DNA of 53,458 bases from Novosphingobium sp. (GCA_030697365.1 JAUYQH010000182.1:1-53458), one strand, 5' to 3'; counted from the first letter of the stretch, positions 1 through 11,037 are shown. Notes: a model not told the origin generated them from the sequence alone. Numbers and translations: made by a program.

Positions 1-734
1 GCTACAAGGCCGGTGGCTTCAATGACGGTTGCGAGACCCCGGCTGCGGGTCAGCCCAATCCCAACAATTGCGGGCTCCCGGCCGGCGGGCTTTATTACAA
101 TCCGGAAACCCTCACGGCCTACGAAGCAGGCTTCAAGTTCAAGCTCAGCCCCGAATTCCGCCTGAACGGTACGATCTTTCACTACGATTACAAGGGTCTG
201 CAACTGTCGCAGGTTGCGAACGTTTGCGGCGGACCATGCCAAGTTACGACCAACGCGGCGGTCGCCAAAGTCGACGGGCTTGAGCTAGATGCCCTTATCC
301 AACCGGCCGACAACTTCACGGTACGTCTGGCGCTGAACTATCTCGATGCGCGGTATGATGTGTTCATTCCGACCCCGGGGGTTAGCTTCGCTGGACGTCC
401 GCTCAACCGGAGCCCGAAATGGAGCTGGAAGGCGGGTATCAACTACACCCTGCCGATCGGCGATGGCAAACTCGTGGCGGATGGCAGCGTTCGCTTCAGC
501 AGCCAATATGAGCTGACCGATCTGGCGACCTTTGCCTATTTCTATCAGCCGTCCCACACCAAGACCGACCTTTCGCTGACCTACAACGCCCCGGACGACC
601 GGTTCTACGTCGCTGCCTTCGTCGAAAATCTGGAGAATGACCTTGTGGTCACCAGCGCAGCGACTGGCCTGTTCTCTGCGGTCACCTTCTCCGATCCGCG
701 CACCTACGGCGTCCGCGCCGGGTTCAAGTTCTAA
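1..734 (+). CDS. TonB-dependent receptor, C-terminal part (5' end outside window)
   Basis: Open from the first complete codon at position 3 to the stop at 732-734, about 243 residues, with no start in the window. The fragment reads as the outer-membrane beta-barrel end of a TonB-dependent receptor: it opens with YKAGGF, has the ETLTAYEAGFKFKL strand pattern, alternating aromatic strands, and ends in RAGFKF with the terminal Phe needed for barrel assembly. Family role: energised uptake of a large or scarce ligand across the outer membrane. The next gene is a sugar permease after a hairpin, and a glycoside hydrolase follows, so a glycoside-type ligand is a reasonable inference. The plug domain and TonB box cannot be assessed. 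Confidence 0.9.
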   Translation, partial: YKAGGFNDGCETPAAGQPNPNNCGLPAGGLYYNPETLTAYEAGFKFKLSPEFRLNGTIFHYDYKGLQLSQVANVCGGPCQVTTNAAVAKVDGLELDALIQPADNFTVRLALNYLDARYDVFIPTPGVSFAGRPLNRSPKWSWKAGINYTLPIGDGKLVADGSVRFSSQYELTDLATFAYFYQPSHTKTDLSLTYNAPDDRFYVAAFVENLENDLVVTSAATGLFSAVTFSDPRTYGVRAGFKF

Positions 735-774
735 ACCCCCGGTCAACGAGCCGATCGGGTCGCAATGCATGAGG

Positions 775-808
775 AAGCGGGGCTGTATTTTCGGGTGTGG
801 CCCCGCTT
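775..808 (+). terminator. Hairpin after the first TBDR gene
   Basis: Perfect 9-bp stem AAGCGGGGC (775-783) and GCCCCGCTT (800-808) around a 16-nt loop, placed 40 nt after the TBDR stop and 48 nt before the next start codon. The T run after the stem is weak, so factor-independent termination is likely but not certain. Confidence 0.5.
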
Positions 809-856
809 TCCTTCCGGTCGCCCGGTCCGGTCCGGGTGCGGAATGAGGAGAAGGAT

Positions 857-2125
857 ATGGCAAGCCCTGCAATCGTCGGTGCGCGTTCGGGAGCCGGCGT
901 CAAGAAGCCGTTCGCGCTTGTCGCGGCGGTCGTGGCCCTGTTCTTCATCTGGGGCGGACTGACCAGCCTCAACGATATCCTCATCCCCAAGCTCAAGGGG
1001 CTGTTCCAGCTTTCCTACACCGAAGCTATGCTGACGCAGTTCGCGTTCTTCATGGCATACTTCATCGTCTCGTTGCCCGCCGGGCACCTGATCGCGCGGG
1101 TCGGGTATCTCAAGGGCATCGTCCTCGGCCTCGGCGTGATGGCGGTGGGCTGCCTGATGTTCGTCCCGGCGTCGGGATCCGGCGTCTATGCGACCTTCCT
1201 CGCGGCGCTGTTCGTGCTGGCGGCAGGCATCACGATCCTGCAAGTCGCGGCCAATCCGCTGATCGCCAACCTCGGCAGCGCCGCGACCTCGCACAGTCGG
1301 CTGACTTTCGCGCAAGCGTTCAATTCGCTCGGCACCACGATATTCCCGCCGCTCGGCTCGGTCATCATTCTCGGATCATTGGCCCAGGTCGATCCGGCCA
1401 CGCTATCGGGCGCGGAACTGTCGGCTTTCCAGATCAGGGAAACGGCGGTCATCGGCCATGCCTATATCGGGATCGCCGCGATTCTCGCGCTTGTCGCGGC
1501 GCTCTTCTGGTGGCGGCGGTCGCAGCTGCCGGGCAACGCCGAAGCCGCAACCCGGCTCGGCGGCAGCTTCGGCTTGCTCAAACTGCCCCGGCTGGGCGGT
1601 GGGGTGGTCTCGATTTTTCTCTATGTCGGGGCTGAGGTCGCGATCGGATCGATGCTGGTCAACTACCTCGCGCAAGCCAGCATCATGGGCGTCACCGAGC
1701 AGACCGCGGGCGGGATGCTGGCGTTTTACTGGGGCGGCGCGATGATCGGCCGGTTTATCGGCGCGGGCGCGCTGCGACTGTACTCGCCGGGCAAGGTTCT
1801 CGCCTGCGTGGCCTGCGGAGCGGCGGTTCTGGTGCTGATTTCCGCGGGCATTTCGGGCAGCGCGGCCGGTTGGACGCTGCTCGCGGTCGGCCTGATGAAC
1901 GCCATCATGTTTCCGACGATCTTCAGCCTCGGCGTCGAAGGCCTTGGCGACAAGACCCCGCAAGGGTCGGGGCTGCTGTGCATGGCGATCGTCGGCGGCG
2001 CGCTCATCCCGCTGGCGGTGGGGGCGCTGGCCGACGCGACCAGTCTGGCCACATCGCTCGTCATTCCCGCCATCTGTTACCTGCTGATTGCCATTTACGG
2101 CTGGTCGGCGCGAAGCCCTGCATGA
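857..2125 (+). CDS. Sugar MFS transporter, FucP/GluP type
   Basis: A 422-residue inner-membrane permease with about 12 hydrophobic segments. The first helix carries FIWGGLTSLNDIL and is followed by an FFMAYFIVSLPAG stretch; both patterns are typical of the FucP (fucose/galactose/glucose:H+ symporter) family. A GITILQVAANP segment fits the same family. I chose the ATG at 857 because GAGGAGAAGG lies just upstream; the frame is open to 797 but that start has no binding site. It precedes the GH3 beta-glucosidase by 55 nt, so it probably imports the hexose or sugar derivative released there. Exact sugar specificity cannot be read from the sequence. Confidence 0.85.
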   Translation: MASPAIVGARSGAGVKKPFALVAAVVALFFIWGGLTSLNDILIPKLKGLFQLSYTEAMLTQFAFFMAYFIVSLPAGHLIARVGYLKGIVLGLGVMAVGCLMFVPASGSGVYATFLAALFVLAAGITILQVAANPLIANLGSAATSHSRLTFAQAFNSLGTTIFPPLGSVIILGSLAQVDPATLSGAELSAFQIRETAVIGHAYIGIAAILALVAALFWWRRSQLPGNAEAATRLGGSFGLLKLPRLGGGVVSIFLYVGAEVAIGSMLVNYLAQASIMGVTEQTAGGMLAFYWGGAMIGRFIGAGALRLYSPGKVLACVACGAAVLVLISAGISGSAAGWTLLAVGLMNAIMFPTIFSLGVEGLGDKTPQGSGLLCMAIVGGALIPLAVGALADATSLATSLVIPAICYLLIAIYGWSARSPA

Positions 2126-2180
2126 AGAGTAATGACGGCGAAAGCCGGTGTTCCCGGTTCGCGATTGAGGAAGGATTGAC

Positions 2181-4376
2181 ATGAATCTGCATCGGACTGG
2201 AAGCGCGATCGCGCTGGTTTTCGTCGCGCTCGGCAGCCCACTGCTCGCGCAATCGCAAGACCCCGCCGCGCGCGCTGCTGCGACCGAAGCGGCGATGACC
2301 GACGAAGAACGCGTCGTCATCACCAATGGCGTCATGCCGCTGCCATTCCTGCCGGGGGTCAAGGTGCCCGAGGGTGCGGTCCCAGGGGCAGGCTTCGTCC
2401 CCGGCATTCCACGCCTGGGTATCCCCAACCTCACCGAGACCGACGCCAGCCTTGGCGTATCCTATGTGATGGGCCTTCGCGGGCCGGAAGGCGCGACCGC
2501 GCTACCCTCGGGAACGGCGATGGGATCGACCTGGAATGTCGAGTTGATGCGCAGGGGCGGCGCAATGATCGGCAGCGAGGCCCGTGCCAAGGGCTTCAAC
2601 GTCCTGCTGGCCGGCGGCGTCAACCTGATGCGCGATCCGCGCAACGGCCGGACTTTCGAGTATCTGGGCGAGGACCCGCTCCATTCCGGCCTGCTCGGCG
2701 GCGCGGCAATTGCGGGCATCCAGTCCAACCACATCATCTCCACGGTCAAGCATTTCGCGCTCAACGGGCAGGAAACCGCGCGCAACTTCGTCAACTCGAA
2801 GATCACCGACGCTAACGCGCGCGAAAGCGACCTGCTCGCGTTCAAGATCGCGATCGAGCGCGGCCAGCCGGGCTCGGTGATGTGTGCCTACAACCGCGTC
2901 AACGACGCGCAGGCCTGCGGCAACGACTACCTGCTCAACCAGGTGCTCAAGCGCGACTGGGGCTATAAGGGCTTCGTGATGTCCGACTGGGGCGCGGTCC
3001 ATGGGCTCGATTTCGCCTTGAAGGGCCTCGACCAGCAATCGGGCGCGCAGCTCGATCCGAAGGTATTTTTCGGTAAGGACCTTTTGGAAGCCGCCGCCCG
3101 CGACCCGGCCTATCGCGAGCGGATGCGCGACATGAATCGGCGCATTCTCTACGCCATCTATGCGGCGAACCTAGACAAGCACCCGGTGTCCCCCGGCGGC
3201 GCGATCGACCGCAAGGCGAACGCCGACATCGCCGAAGAGGTCGCCAGGCAAGGCATTGTCCTGTTGCGCAACCGCGGCAATGCGCTGCCCCTGGCGGCGA
3301 CGGTCAAGCGGATCGCGGTTATCGGCGGCTATGCCGATACGGGCGTGCTTTCGGGCGCCGGGTCGAGCCAGGTCCACGGCGACGGCGGGGCGGCGGCAAC
3401 GGTTTCGCTCGGTGGGACCGGGCCGTTCGCCGCGCTGATTTCGGAGCAATATCACCGCTCGACCCCGCCGCTCGATGCGATCAAGGCCAGGGCCAGGGAT
3501 GCCAAGGTCACCTTCCGCACGGGCGCCTACATCACCGACGCGGTCGCCAGCGCCAGCAAGGCCGATGTCGCGATCGTCTTCGCCAACCAGTGGCAGACCG
3601 AAGGCCTCGACCAACCCGACCTCTCTCTGCCGCGCGGCCAGGATGCGCTGATCGCGGCGGTCGCGGCGGCCAACCCCAACACCATTGTCGTGCTCCAGAC
3701 CGGCAGCGCGGTCGCCATGCCGTGGCTCGAGCAGACCGCCGCCGTGGTCGAAGCCTGGTATCCCGGGGTGCGTGGGGGTGAAGCGATCGCCGCGGTGCTG
3801 TTCGGCGAGACCAATCCGTCGGGCCGGCTGCCGATTACCTTTCCGGCCAGCATCGCCGATCTGCCGCGCCCCAAACTCGACGGGAGCGACACGATCGAAC
3901 CCGATTTCCAGGGCCGTGCCGGGGCCGAACTCGGTCTCGAAGCGGACTATGACATCGAGGGATCGGACCTCGGCTATCGCTGGAACGCGCGGACGGGCCG
4001 CAAGGCGCTGTTCCCCTTCGGCCATGGGCTGAGCTACACCAGCTTCGAATCGTCGGGGCTCAAAGTGGCGGGAATGAAGGCGAGCTTTACCGTGACCAAC
4101 ACCGGCCAGCGCGAGGGCGCGACGGTCGCCCAGCTCTACATGGTCGCCACGCCGGGCGGACCGCAGCAGCGGCTCGCGGGGTTCCGGAAGGTCAGCCTCA
4201 AGCCCGGCGAGAGCCGCAAGGTTGCACTCGAAATCGAACCGCGCATCGTCGCCGAGTGGGAAAACGGCGGATGGTCCATCGCCGGGGGCGAGTACCGGTT
4301 CGCGCTGGGCGACGATGCCGAAAATCTTGGCCAGCCGGTCACCGTGAAACTGCCCGCGCGGCGCTGGGCGAAGTGA
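2181..4376 (+). CDS. Exported GH3 beta-glucosidase
   Basis: A 731-residue glycoside hydrolase family 3 enzyme. An N-terminal signal peptide ends near residue 23 (LGSPLLAQ). The (beta/alpha)8 domain covers roughly residues 40-320, with KHFALNGQE and the nucleophile motif MSDWGAVHG, where Asp269 is the predicted nucleophile. A C-terminal GH3 domain (about 360-600) and a fibronectin-III-like domain (about 640-720, FPFGHGLSYTSF before it) follow. AGGAAGGA before the ATG supports the start. Family role: retaining hydrolysis of beta-linked glucose or related sugars from glycosides, here in the periplasm. It overlaps the esterase gene by 4 nt. Given the salicyl alcohol/salicylate genes 12 kb away, aryl beta-glucosides such as salicin are a plausible substrate (inference). 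Plain oligosaccharides remain possible. Confidence 0.92.
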   Translation: MNLHRTGSAIALVFVALGSPLLAQSQDPAARAAATEAAMTDEERVVITNGVMPLPFLPGVKVPEGAVPGAGFVPGIPRLGIPNLTETDASLGVSYVMGLRGPEGATALPSGTAMGSTWNVELMRRGGAMIGSEARAKGFNVLLAGGVNLMRDPRNGRTFEYLGEDPLHSGLLGGAAIAGIQSNHIISTVKHFALNGQETARNFVNSKITDANARESDLLAFKIAIERGQPGSVMCAYNRVNDAQACGNDYLLNQVLKRDWGYKGFVMSDWGAVHGLDFALKGLDQQSGAQLDPKVFFGKDLLEAAARDPAYRERMRDMNRRILYAIYAANLDKHPVSPGGAIDRKANADIAEEVARQGIVLLRNRGNALPLAATVKRIAVIGGYADTGVLSGAGSSQVHGDGGAAATVSLGGTGPFAALISEQYHRSTPPLDAIKARARDAKVTFRTGAYITDAVASASKADVAIVFANQWQTEGLDQPDLSLPRGQDALIAAVAAANPNTIVVLQTGSAVAMPWLEQTAAVVEAWYPGVRGGEAIAAVLFGETNPSGRLPITFPASIADLPRPKLDGSDTIEPDFQGRAGAELGLEADYDIEGSDLGYRWNARTGRKALFPFGHGLSYTSFESSGLKVAGMKASFTVTNTGQREGATVAQLYMVATPGGPQQRLAGFRKVSLKPGESRKVALEIEPRIVAEWENGGWSIAGGEYRFALGDDAENLGQPVTVKLPARRWAK

Positions 4377-5866
4377 ACCTGCGGCGGGGGTCCGTCGGCG
4401 CCGCGTTGGTCCTGCTCGCCGGCCCGCTTGCCGCCCAGACTGTCACCACCAGGGCTGGTCCGGTGGCCGGAACAACCACCGGGACGGTCTCGGCGTTCAA
4501 GGGCATTCCTTACGCCGCCGCGCCGACCGGGGCCAACCGCTGGCGCGCGCCGCAGCCCGTGCAGGCGTGGAAGGGCGTGCGGCCGGCGCGCGCCTATGGC
4601 GCCGATTGTGCGCAGGCCCCCTTCCCGCCCGACGCCGCACCGATTCGCACCACGCCCGCCGAAGATTGCCTGTTCCTCAACGTGTGGAACCCGGCAAATG
4701 CCAAGCCTGGAGCCGGTCTGCCGGTCATGGTGTGGATCCACGGTGGCGGCTTCGTCAACGGCGGCAGCTCGCCCGCGGTCTATTCGGGCGAGAACTTCGC
4801 GCGCGACGGGGTGGTGCTGGTCAGCGTCAACTACCGGCTCGGGCGGTTCGGGTACTTCGCCCACCCGGCGCTCGCCGAGGAAGGCTTCGGCGGCAATTTC
4901 GGCTATCTCGACCAGATCGCCGCGCTTGAATGGGTGCAGGCCAACATCGCGTCGTTCGGCGGCGACTCGCGCCGGGTCACGGTGTTCGGGGAAAGCGCCG
5001 GTGGCATGTCGATGCACATGTTGCTCCAGTCGCCGCTGGCGCGCGGCCTGTTCAGCCAGGCGATCATTGAATCGGGCGGTGGCCGCGACCGGACGTTGCC
5101 GACGCCGACCCTGGCCGCTGCGGCCAAAGCCGGAACCGCGTTCGCTCCAGGATTGAGCGCCGCCCAGCTCCGCGCGCTGCCTGCCGAACAGGTCACCGGC
5201 GATCTCAGCATGATGACGATGAGCCAGCCGGGTTATTCGGGGCCGATGGTCGATGGCCGGACGATCCTCGGCGCATCGCTCGATGCCATCGCGGGCGGGC
5301 TCTATGCCGCGATGCCGGTCATGCTCGGGGCCAACTCGGCCGACGGATTTCCGTTCGTGACCGACAAGGACAAAGTCTTCGCCGAATACGGCGCCCAGGC
5401 AGCGGCAGCCCGCGCGCTTTACGACCCGGGCGGATCGACCCCCGGGCTGGAAGTCGCCACCCAGGCGAGCGCCGACCGTATGTTCATCGAACCCGCCCGC
5501 GCAGTCGCGCGCGCGCTGGCTCCGCGCCAGCCGGTCTGGCTCTACCGCTTCGCCTATGCCGTGCCCGCGTTTGCCAAGGCGATGGGCGGCGCGCCGCACG
5601 CCAGCGAAATACCATACGTTTTCGACACGCTCGCCGCGCGCAAGGGCGACGCGCCGCTCCCCGCCGAAGCCCCGGTCGCGGCGCTGACCCACCGCTACTG
5701 GATCGACTTCGCGAAGACCGGACGTCCCGACGCGAACGGTGGACCGGCGTGGCCGCGCGCCGAACCCGGCACAACCAAGGTCCAGGTGATCGACGGCGAT
5801 GGCGCCCGCCAGTCGGAAGACCCCCTGACCACCCGTCTCGATTTCGCTGAATCGCTGACCCGCTAG
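4373..5866 (+). CDS. Exported type-B carboxylesterase
   Basis: A 497-residue alpha/beta hydrolase of the carboxylesterase type-B family. I chose the GTG at 4373, which overlaps the GH3 stop codon as GTGA and gives a clean signal peptide (GAALVLLAGPLAAQ). Visible motifs are AEDCLFLNVW, the oxyanion motif HGGGF, the nucleophile elbow GESAGG (Ser208) and the catalytic-His region APHASEIPYVF (His409). Family role: hydrolysis of carboxylic esters, here in the periplasm. Translational coupling to a beta-glucosidase suggests the pair acts on an acylated glycoside, the esterase removing acyl groups and GH3 the sugar (inference). The open frame extends further upstream within the GH3 gene, but those starts would lose the signal peptide. 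Confidence 0.9.
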   Translation: MNLRRGSVGAALVLLAGPLAAQTVTTRAGPVAGTTTGTVSAFKGIPYAAAPTGANRWRAPQPVQAWKGVRPARAYGADCAQAPFPPDAAPIRTTPAEDCLFLNVWNPANAKPGAGLPVMVWIHGGGFVNGGSSPAVYSGENFARDGVVLVSVNYRLGRFGYFAHPALAEEGFGGNFGYLDQIAALEWVQANIASFGGDSRRVTVFGESAGGMSMHMLLQSPLARGLFSQAIIESGGGRDRTLPTPTLAAAAKAGTAFAPGLSAAQLRALPAEQVTGDLSMMTMSQPGYSGPMVDGRTILGASLDAIAGGLYAAMPVMLGANSADGFPFVTDKDKVFAEYGAQAAAARALYDPGGSTPGLEVATQASADRMFIEPARAVARALAPRQPVWLYRFAYAVPAFAKAMGGAPHASEIPYVFDTLAARKGDAPLPAEAPVAALTHRYWIDFAKTGRPDANGGPAWPRAEPGTTKVQVIDGDGARQSEDPLTTRLDFAESLTR

Positions 5867-5871
5867 AGGCA

Positions 5872-6924
5872 ATGGCAACCGCCCCGGTTCGTGTCGCGCT
5901 GGTCGGATACGGCTTGGCCGGGCGGGAGTTTCATGCACCGCTGATCGGCGCCACCCAAGGGTTGGCCCTTACCGCCGTTGTCTCCTCGCAAGCCGACAGG
6001 ATCGCGGCGGAGCTGCCCGGCGTGGCGATCCTCGCGGACCTCGCGGTCGCCCTCGCCGACCCGTCGATCGATCTTGTGGTCATCGCCTCGCCCGACCAGT
6101 TCCATGCCCCGCAGGCACTTGCCGCGCTCGCCGCGGGCAAACATGTGGTGATTGACAAACCGTTCGCGCCCACGCTGGGCGAAGCGCAGGCCGTGACGGC
6201 GCAGGCCGAGCGATCGGGCAAAGTGCTGACGATCTTCCACAACCGCCGCTGGGACGCCGATTTCCTCACCTTAAAGCGCTTGATCGAGGCACGCGAGCTG
6301 GGCGAAATCCGCCAGTTCGAGAGCCATTTCGACCGCTATCGCCCCGAAGTGGGTGAGCGCTGGAAGGACCGCCGCGCGGGCGGGGTGTGGCAGGATCTAG
6401 GCCCGCATCTGATCGACCAGGCGATCCGGCTGTTCGGCCTGCCCGATGCCGTATTTGCCGACCTCGCGATCCAGAAACCCGGCGGCGCTTCAAGCGACTA
6501 TGCCCACGTGGTCCTGCGCCATGGGACGATGCGGACCATCCTCCACATCACCCAGTCGGCGCATGCGCACGACTTGCGCTTTGTCGTCCACGGCACGGCA
6601 GGCAGCTACCTCAAGCACGGGATCGACCCGCAGGAGGACCAGTCGAAGGCCGGGATGCTACCCGGCGATCCCGGCTGGGCCATCGATTTGCGCGACGGCA
6701 TTCTTACTCGCTACGGCGCGGACGGTGACGTTCACAGCGCACCCGTGCCCAACCTGCCCGGAGACTACCTCGCCTTCTACCGCGAACTCCATGCGGCGAT
6801 TGGCGGCTGCAGACCCAATCCGGTCCCCCCCGGACAGGCGCTGGAGGTCATGGCGGTGCTCGCCGCGGGCAGCGAAAGCGCGCGAACCGGTAGCTGGGTT
6901 GTCCCGGCGACAGACACGAATTGA
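5872..6924 (+). CDS. Gfo/Idh/MocA family oxidoreductase
   Basis: A 350-residue NAD(P)-dependent sugar-type dehydrogenase. The N-terminal Rossmann fold starts with GYGLAG near residue 12. The signature is HVVIDKP (Lys96), DKP in place of the more usual EKP. A GPHLIDQ segment supplies the conserved His of the C-terminal domain. It begins 5 nt after the esterase stop, so it is co-translated with the glycoside operon. Family role: oxidation or reduction of a sugar, inositol or related polyol, or biliverdin-type substrates; in this position, conversion of the released sugar is likely. The specific substrate is unknown. Confidence 0.88.
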   Translation: MATAPVRVALVGYGLAGREFHAPLIGATQGLALTAVVSSQADRIAAELPGVAILADLAVALADPSIDLVVIASPDQFHAPQALAALAAGKHVVIDKPFAPTLGEAQAVTAQAERSGKVLTIFHNRRWDADFLTLKRLIEARELGEIRQFESHFDRYRPEVGERWKDRRAGGVWQDLGPHLIDQAIRLFGLPDAVFADLAIQKPGGASSDYAHVVLRHGTMRTILHITQSAHAHDLRFVVHGTAGSYLKHGIDPQEDQSKAGMLPGDPGWAIDLRDGILTRYGADGDVHSAPVPNLPGDYLAFYRELHAAIGGCRPNPVPPGQALEVMAVLAAGSESARTGSWVVPATDTN

Positions 6925-6941
6925 AACCTCAGGAGCACATC

Positions 6942-7989
<1,048 letters not shown>

Positions 7990-8054
7990 TTATCAAACAC
8001 GTCGATTCGCTCGAGAGCGAGATGAACCAAATTTTTAGCGGCGAGGAAAAACCC

Positions 8055-10934
8055 ATGGAGAATTCGAAAATGCTGCTGCTGGCCGGCATCAGTTTGGCCG
8101 CACTGAGCCAGCCCGCCACCGCACAGGAGGCACAATCCCCGACCGAAGATGCCGCCCCGACCGAAGATACCGCGACCGGGGCCCAGAACGAACCTGACAT
8201 CGTCGTCACGGGCACGCGCATCACCGCCAATGGCGACAATCAGCCCACTCCGGTGACCGTGGCGGCGCGCGACGCGTTGCTCAAGACCAGCCCGTCGAAC
8301 ATTCCCGACGGCCTCAACAAGCTGCCGATCTTCGCGCTGTCGCGCGGCACGGCGAACCTCAACAACCCGAGCGACAACTTCACCGGCAACTACCTCAACC
8401 TCCGCGGCTTCGGAATTCAGCGCAACCTAATCCTGCTCGACGGCCACCGCATGGCGCCGACCAGCTACACCGGCGCTGTCGACACCAACGTCATTCCGCA
8501 GATGCTGGTGCAACGGGTCGAGGTCGTGACCGGTGGCGCATCGGCCGTCTATGGCTCGGACGCGGTCTCGGGTGTGGTCAACTTCGTTCTCGACAAGAAG
8601 TTCGATGGCCTCAAGGTAGAGGCCCAGGCTGGCGTTTCGAGCCGCGGCGACGCCTTTTCATGGCGGGGCGGCGCGGCCTTTGGAACGAACTTCGCCGACG
8701 ACCGCGGTCACTTCATGGCGAGCTTCGAGCATTTCCAGCAGGATGGGCTGGACGACAAGGAGCAGCGCAAGAACGGCCGGGCGATCTTCGCGATCGCCGG
8801 TTCGGGCACCACCGCCGATCCGTTTCGCCTGATCACAAACGCGCGCAACTCCGCAATCCCCTTCCAGGGCGCCAATCTGTTTAGCGGACGCGTGTTCGTC
8901 GCCCCGGGCGTGCTGGGTAATCCGGTTCGCGGGACCCCGCAGGGCGGTGCCCTGGCCAGCGGCGGGGACGGCTTCTACGGGAAGGGCTCATCGGCCACCG
9001 CCGACCTCGAAACCGACCAAGCATTTGCGCGGGCTGATTTTGACCTGTCCGACAACGTCAACATCTATGTGCAGGGCCTTTACGCAAAGGCGAAAACCTT
9101 CAACAACTTCTATCCCAACCTGATCTTCCCGACGATCGTCGGTGCGGACAACGCCTTCCTGTCGCCTGCCGCCCAGGCCGAACTGGCGGCCGGTCCCTTC
9201 GGCCCGGTATTCCTCTACTCGCGGGTGTTCGACGACCCGGCTCACCTGCTCGGCGTCCGTGCCGAATCCGAAAACTGGATGGGCTCTGCCGGCCTGACCG
9301 GCAAGCTTGGCGCGTTCGACTGGAACGTGCACTACCAGCACAGCGTCAGCGAGACGAAAAACACCCAGGTGAATAACATCCTGATGGGTAACATGCTCGC
9401 GTCGCTCGACGCTGTGGACCGGGGACTGTTTGCCGGCGGAGCAGCCAACGGCCAGATCGTTTGTCGGGTCACCCTGACCAACCCGACCGTCTATCCAGGC
9501 TGCGTGCCGTTGAACGGCTTCGGCGCTTCGCCGGCCAGCCAGGCAGCAGCGCTCGACTACATCACGGGCGACAACTTCAATATCCCCGAATTTACGATGG
9601 ACACAGTGTCTGCAAGCGTCAGCGGAACGGCGTTCGAAAATTGGGCGGGGCCGGTCCGTTTCGCCGTCAGCGGTGAGTACCGCAAGCTCAAGCTCGACGT
9701 GACCAGCAATACCCCGTCGGACGTGTTTGCCGATTGCACCGGCATACGCTTCGGGTGCAGGACAGGTGAGACACCGGTGTTTCGCGACACGCTGATCACG
9801 CCGATCAACGTCAGCGATACCGTCAAGGAAGCAGCTGTGGAGGTGGATTTCCCGCTGCTCAGCGATAGCGCAGTCGGCTCCCTCAACTTGAGCGGTGCGG
9901 CGCGTTATACCGACTATAAGACCAGCGGCAGCGTTACGACCTGGAAAGTCGGTGGCGATTGGCAAGTCTTGGACGGCCTCCGCTTCCGGGCAACGCGCTC
10001 GCGCGATATCCGGGCACCCAGCCTGTTCGAAGGGTTCCAGCCACAGACTGGCGGAGCTAGCGGTTACTTCGATCTTCTGACCAATAGCTCTGGCACAAGC
10101 GGCATCGTACCGACCTCTCAGGGCGGGAACCCCAATCTGGTTCCCGAAAAGGCCGATACGTTGACCTTTGGCGGGATATTTCGTCCGAGCGGCGTGCCGG
10201 GGCTGAGCATCGCGATCGACTATTACAAAATCAAGCTCAACAACGCGATTTCGCAAATCGATGGTCGTCTCGCGTCGATCCAGGCGGCGTGCAATTCCAG
10301 CGGCGGGACGAATGCGTTCTGCGATCTTTACGACCGGCCGTTCCCGTACACCAACACCACGGCGGCGAACTTCCCGACCCTGGTCCGGCTGACGACGCTC
10401 AACGCCTCGTCGATCAAGACCTGGGGGATCGACGGCGAGATCAACTATAACTTCAACGTCGGGTCCGAAGGCCGTGTCTCGCTACGCGGACTGGTGGGAT
10501 ATCAGCCGCAGCTGACGACGATACTGGCTCCCGGCATTGAACCCCAACGTGGGGCTGGTGCCGCAGCGACACAGTCGACCGGTGGCGTTCCCAAGCTCCG
10601 GCTGACCGGCTTTGTCGGCTACAGCAATTCCGACTTCGCGATCGATCTGCAGCAACGCTGGCGTTCGTCGCTGGAATGGGACGCGACACGGTCGCTCGTT
10701 TTCGACATCCCCGATGTTCCCTCGGTCGCCTATACCGATGTGACCTTCACGGCCTATCCGGGCCAGGACAAGAACAAGCAGATCTTCCTGTCTATCCAGA
10801 ACCTGTTCGACAAGAACCCGCCGCCCTACCTGACCGCCGGAACCTCGGGCACGCCCGCGTTCTCGTTCCCGGCTACCTCTGGCGACGATATCTTGGGGCG
10901 GTACTTCACCGTCGGCGCGCGGATCAAATTCTGA
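8055..10934 (+). CDS. TonB-dependent receptor
   Basis: A 959-residue outer-membrane receptor. The ATG at 8055 follows GCGAGGAAAA and starts a short signal peptide (AALSQPATAQ). An upstream in-frame start at 7968 would add 29 non-signal residues. The plug domain begins with DIVVTGTRI and contains LNLRGFG, ILLDGHRM, VERVEVVTGG-like and AVYGSDAVSGVVNF motifs; the barrel ends in VGARIKF. The gene follows a 279-nt non-coding stretch, so it probably has its own promoter, and is followed by a strong hairpin. The receptor type with GGASAVYGSDAV is widespread among sphingomonad and Caulobacter-type TBDRs for plant carbohydrates and phenolics. The ligand is unknown. Confidence 0.93.
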   Translation: MENSKMLLLAGISLAALSQPATAQEAQSPTEDAAPTEDTATGAQNEPDIVVTGTRITANGDNQPTPVTVAARDALLKTSPSNIPDGLNKLPIFALSRGTANLNNPSDNFTGNYLNLRGFGIQRNLILLDGHRMAPTSYTGAVDTNVIPQMLVQRVEVVTGGASAVYGSDAVSGVVNFVLDKKFDGLKVEAQAGVSSRGDAFSWRGGAAFGTNFADDRGHFMASFEHFQQDGLDDKEQRKNGRAIFAIAGSGTTADPFRLITNARNSAIPFQGANLFSGRVFVAPGVLGNPVRGTPQGGALASGGDGFYGKGSSATADLETDQAFARADFDLSDNVNIYVQGLYAKAKTFNNFYPNLIFPTIVGADNAFLSPAAQAELAAGPFGPVFLYSRVFDDPAHLLGVRAESENWMGSAGLTGKLGAFDWNVHYQHSVSETKNTQVNNILMGNMLASLDAVDRGLFAGGAANGQIVCRVTLTNPTVYPGCVPLNGFGASPASQAAALDYITGDNFNIPEFTMDTVSASVSGTAFENWAGPVRFAVSGEYRKLKLDVTSNTPSDVFADCTGIRFGCRTGETPVFRDTLITPINVSDTVKEAAVEVDFPLLSDSAVGSLNLSGAARYTDYKTSGSVTTWKVGGDWQVLDGLRFRATRSRDIRAPSLFEGFQPQTGGASGYFDLLTNSSGTSGIVPTSQGGNPNLVPEKADTLTFGGIFRPSGVPGLSIAIDYYKIKLNNAISQIDGRLASIQAACNSSGGTNAFCDLYDRPFPYTNTTAANFPTLVRLTTLNASSIKTWGIDGEINYNFNVGSEGRVSLRGLVGYQPQLTTILAPGIEPQRGAGAAATQSTGGVPKLRLTGFVGYSNSDFAIDLQQRWRSSLEWDATRSLVFDIPDVPSVAYTDVTFTAYPGQDKNKQIFLSIQNLFDKNPPPYLTAGTSGTPAFSFPATSGDDILGRYFTVGARIKF

Positions 10935-10958
10935 TGCGCAGGCCAGCCTGATCACGGT

Positions 10959-10983
10959 ATGGGCTCCCCTTGCGGGAGCCCAT
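10959..10983 (+). terminator. Strong hairpin after the second TBDR gene
   Basis: Perfect 10-bp stem ATGGGCTCCC (10959-10968) and GGGAGCCCAT (10974-10983) around a 5-nt loop, 24 nt after the TBDR stop. There is no T run, so it may act as a transcript-stabilising hairpin as well as a terminator. Confidence 0.6.
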
Positions 10984-11037
10984 TGCATCTCGGTGATCGC
11001 CTTCGCCTTTGTTAAATCGCGACAAGGAGCCACGACA

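Noticed and set aside
4136..5938. 600-codon minus-strand open frame opposite the esterase gene
   Set aside because: Rich in Arg, Gly and His as expected of an antisense shadow in GC-rich DNA; the + strand has clear esterase motifs.
8988..10256. 422-codon minus-strand open frame in the second TBDR gene
   Set aside because: No recognisable domain and entirely antisense to a well-supported receptor.
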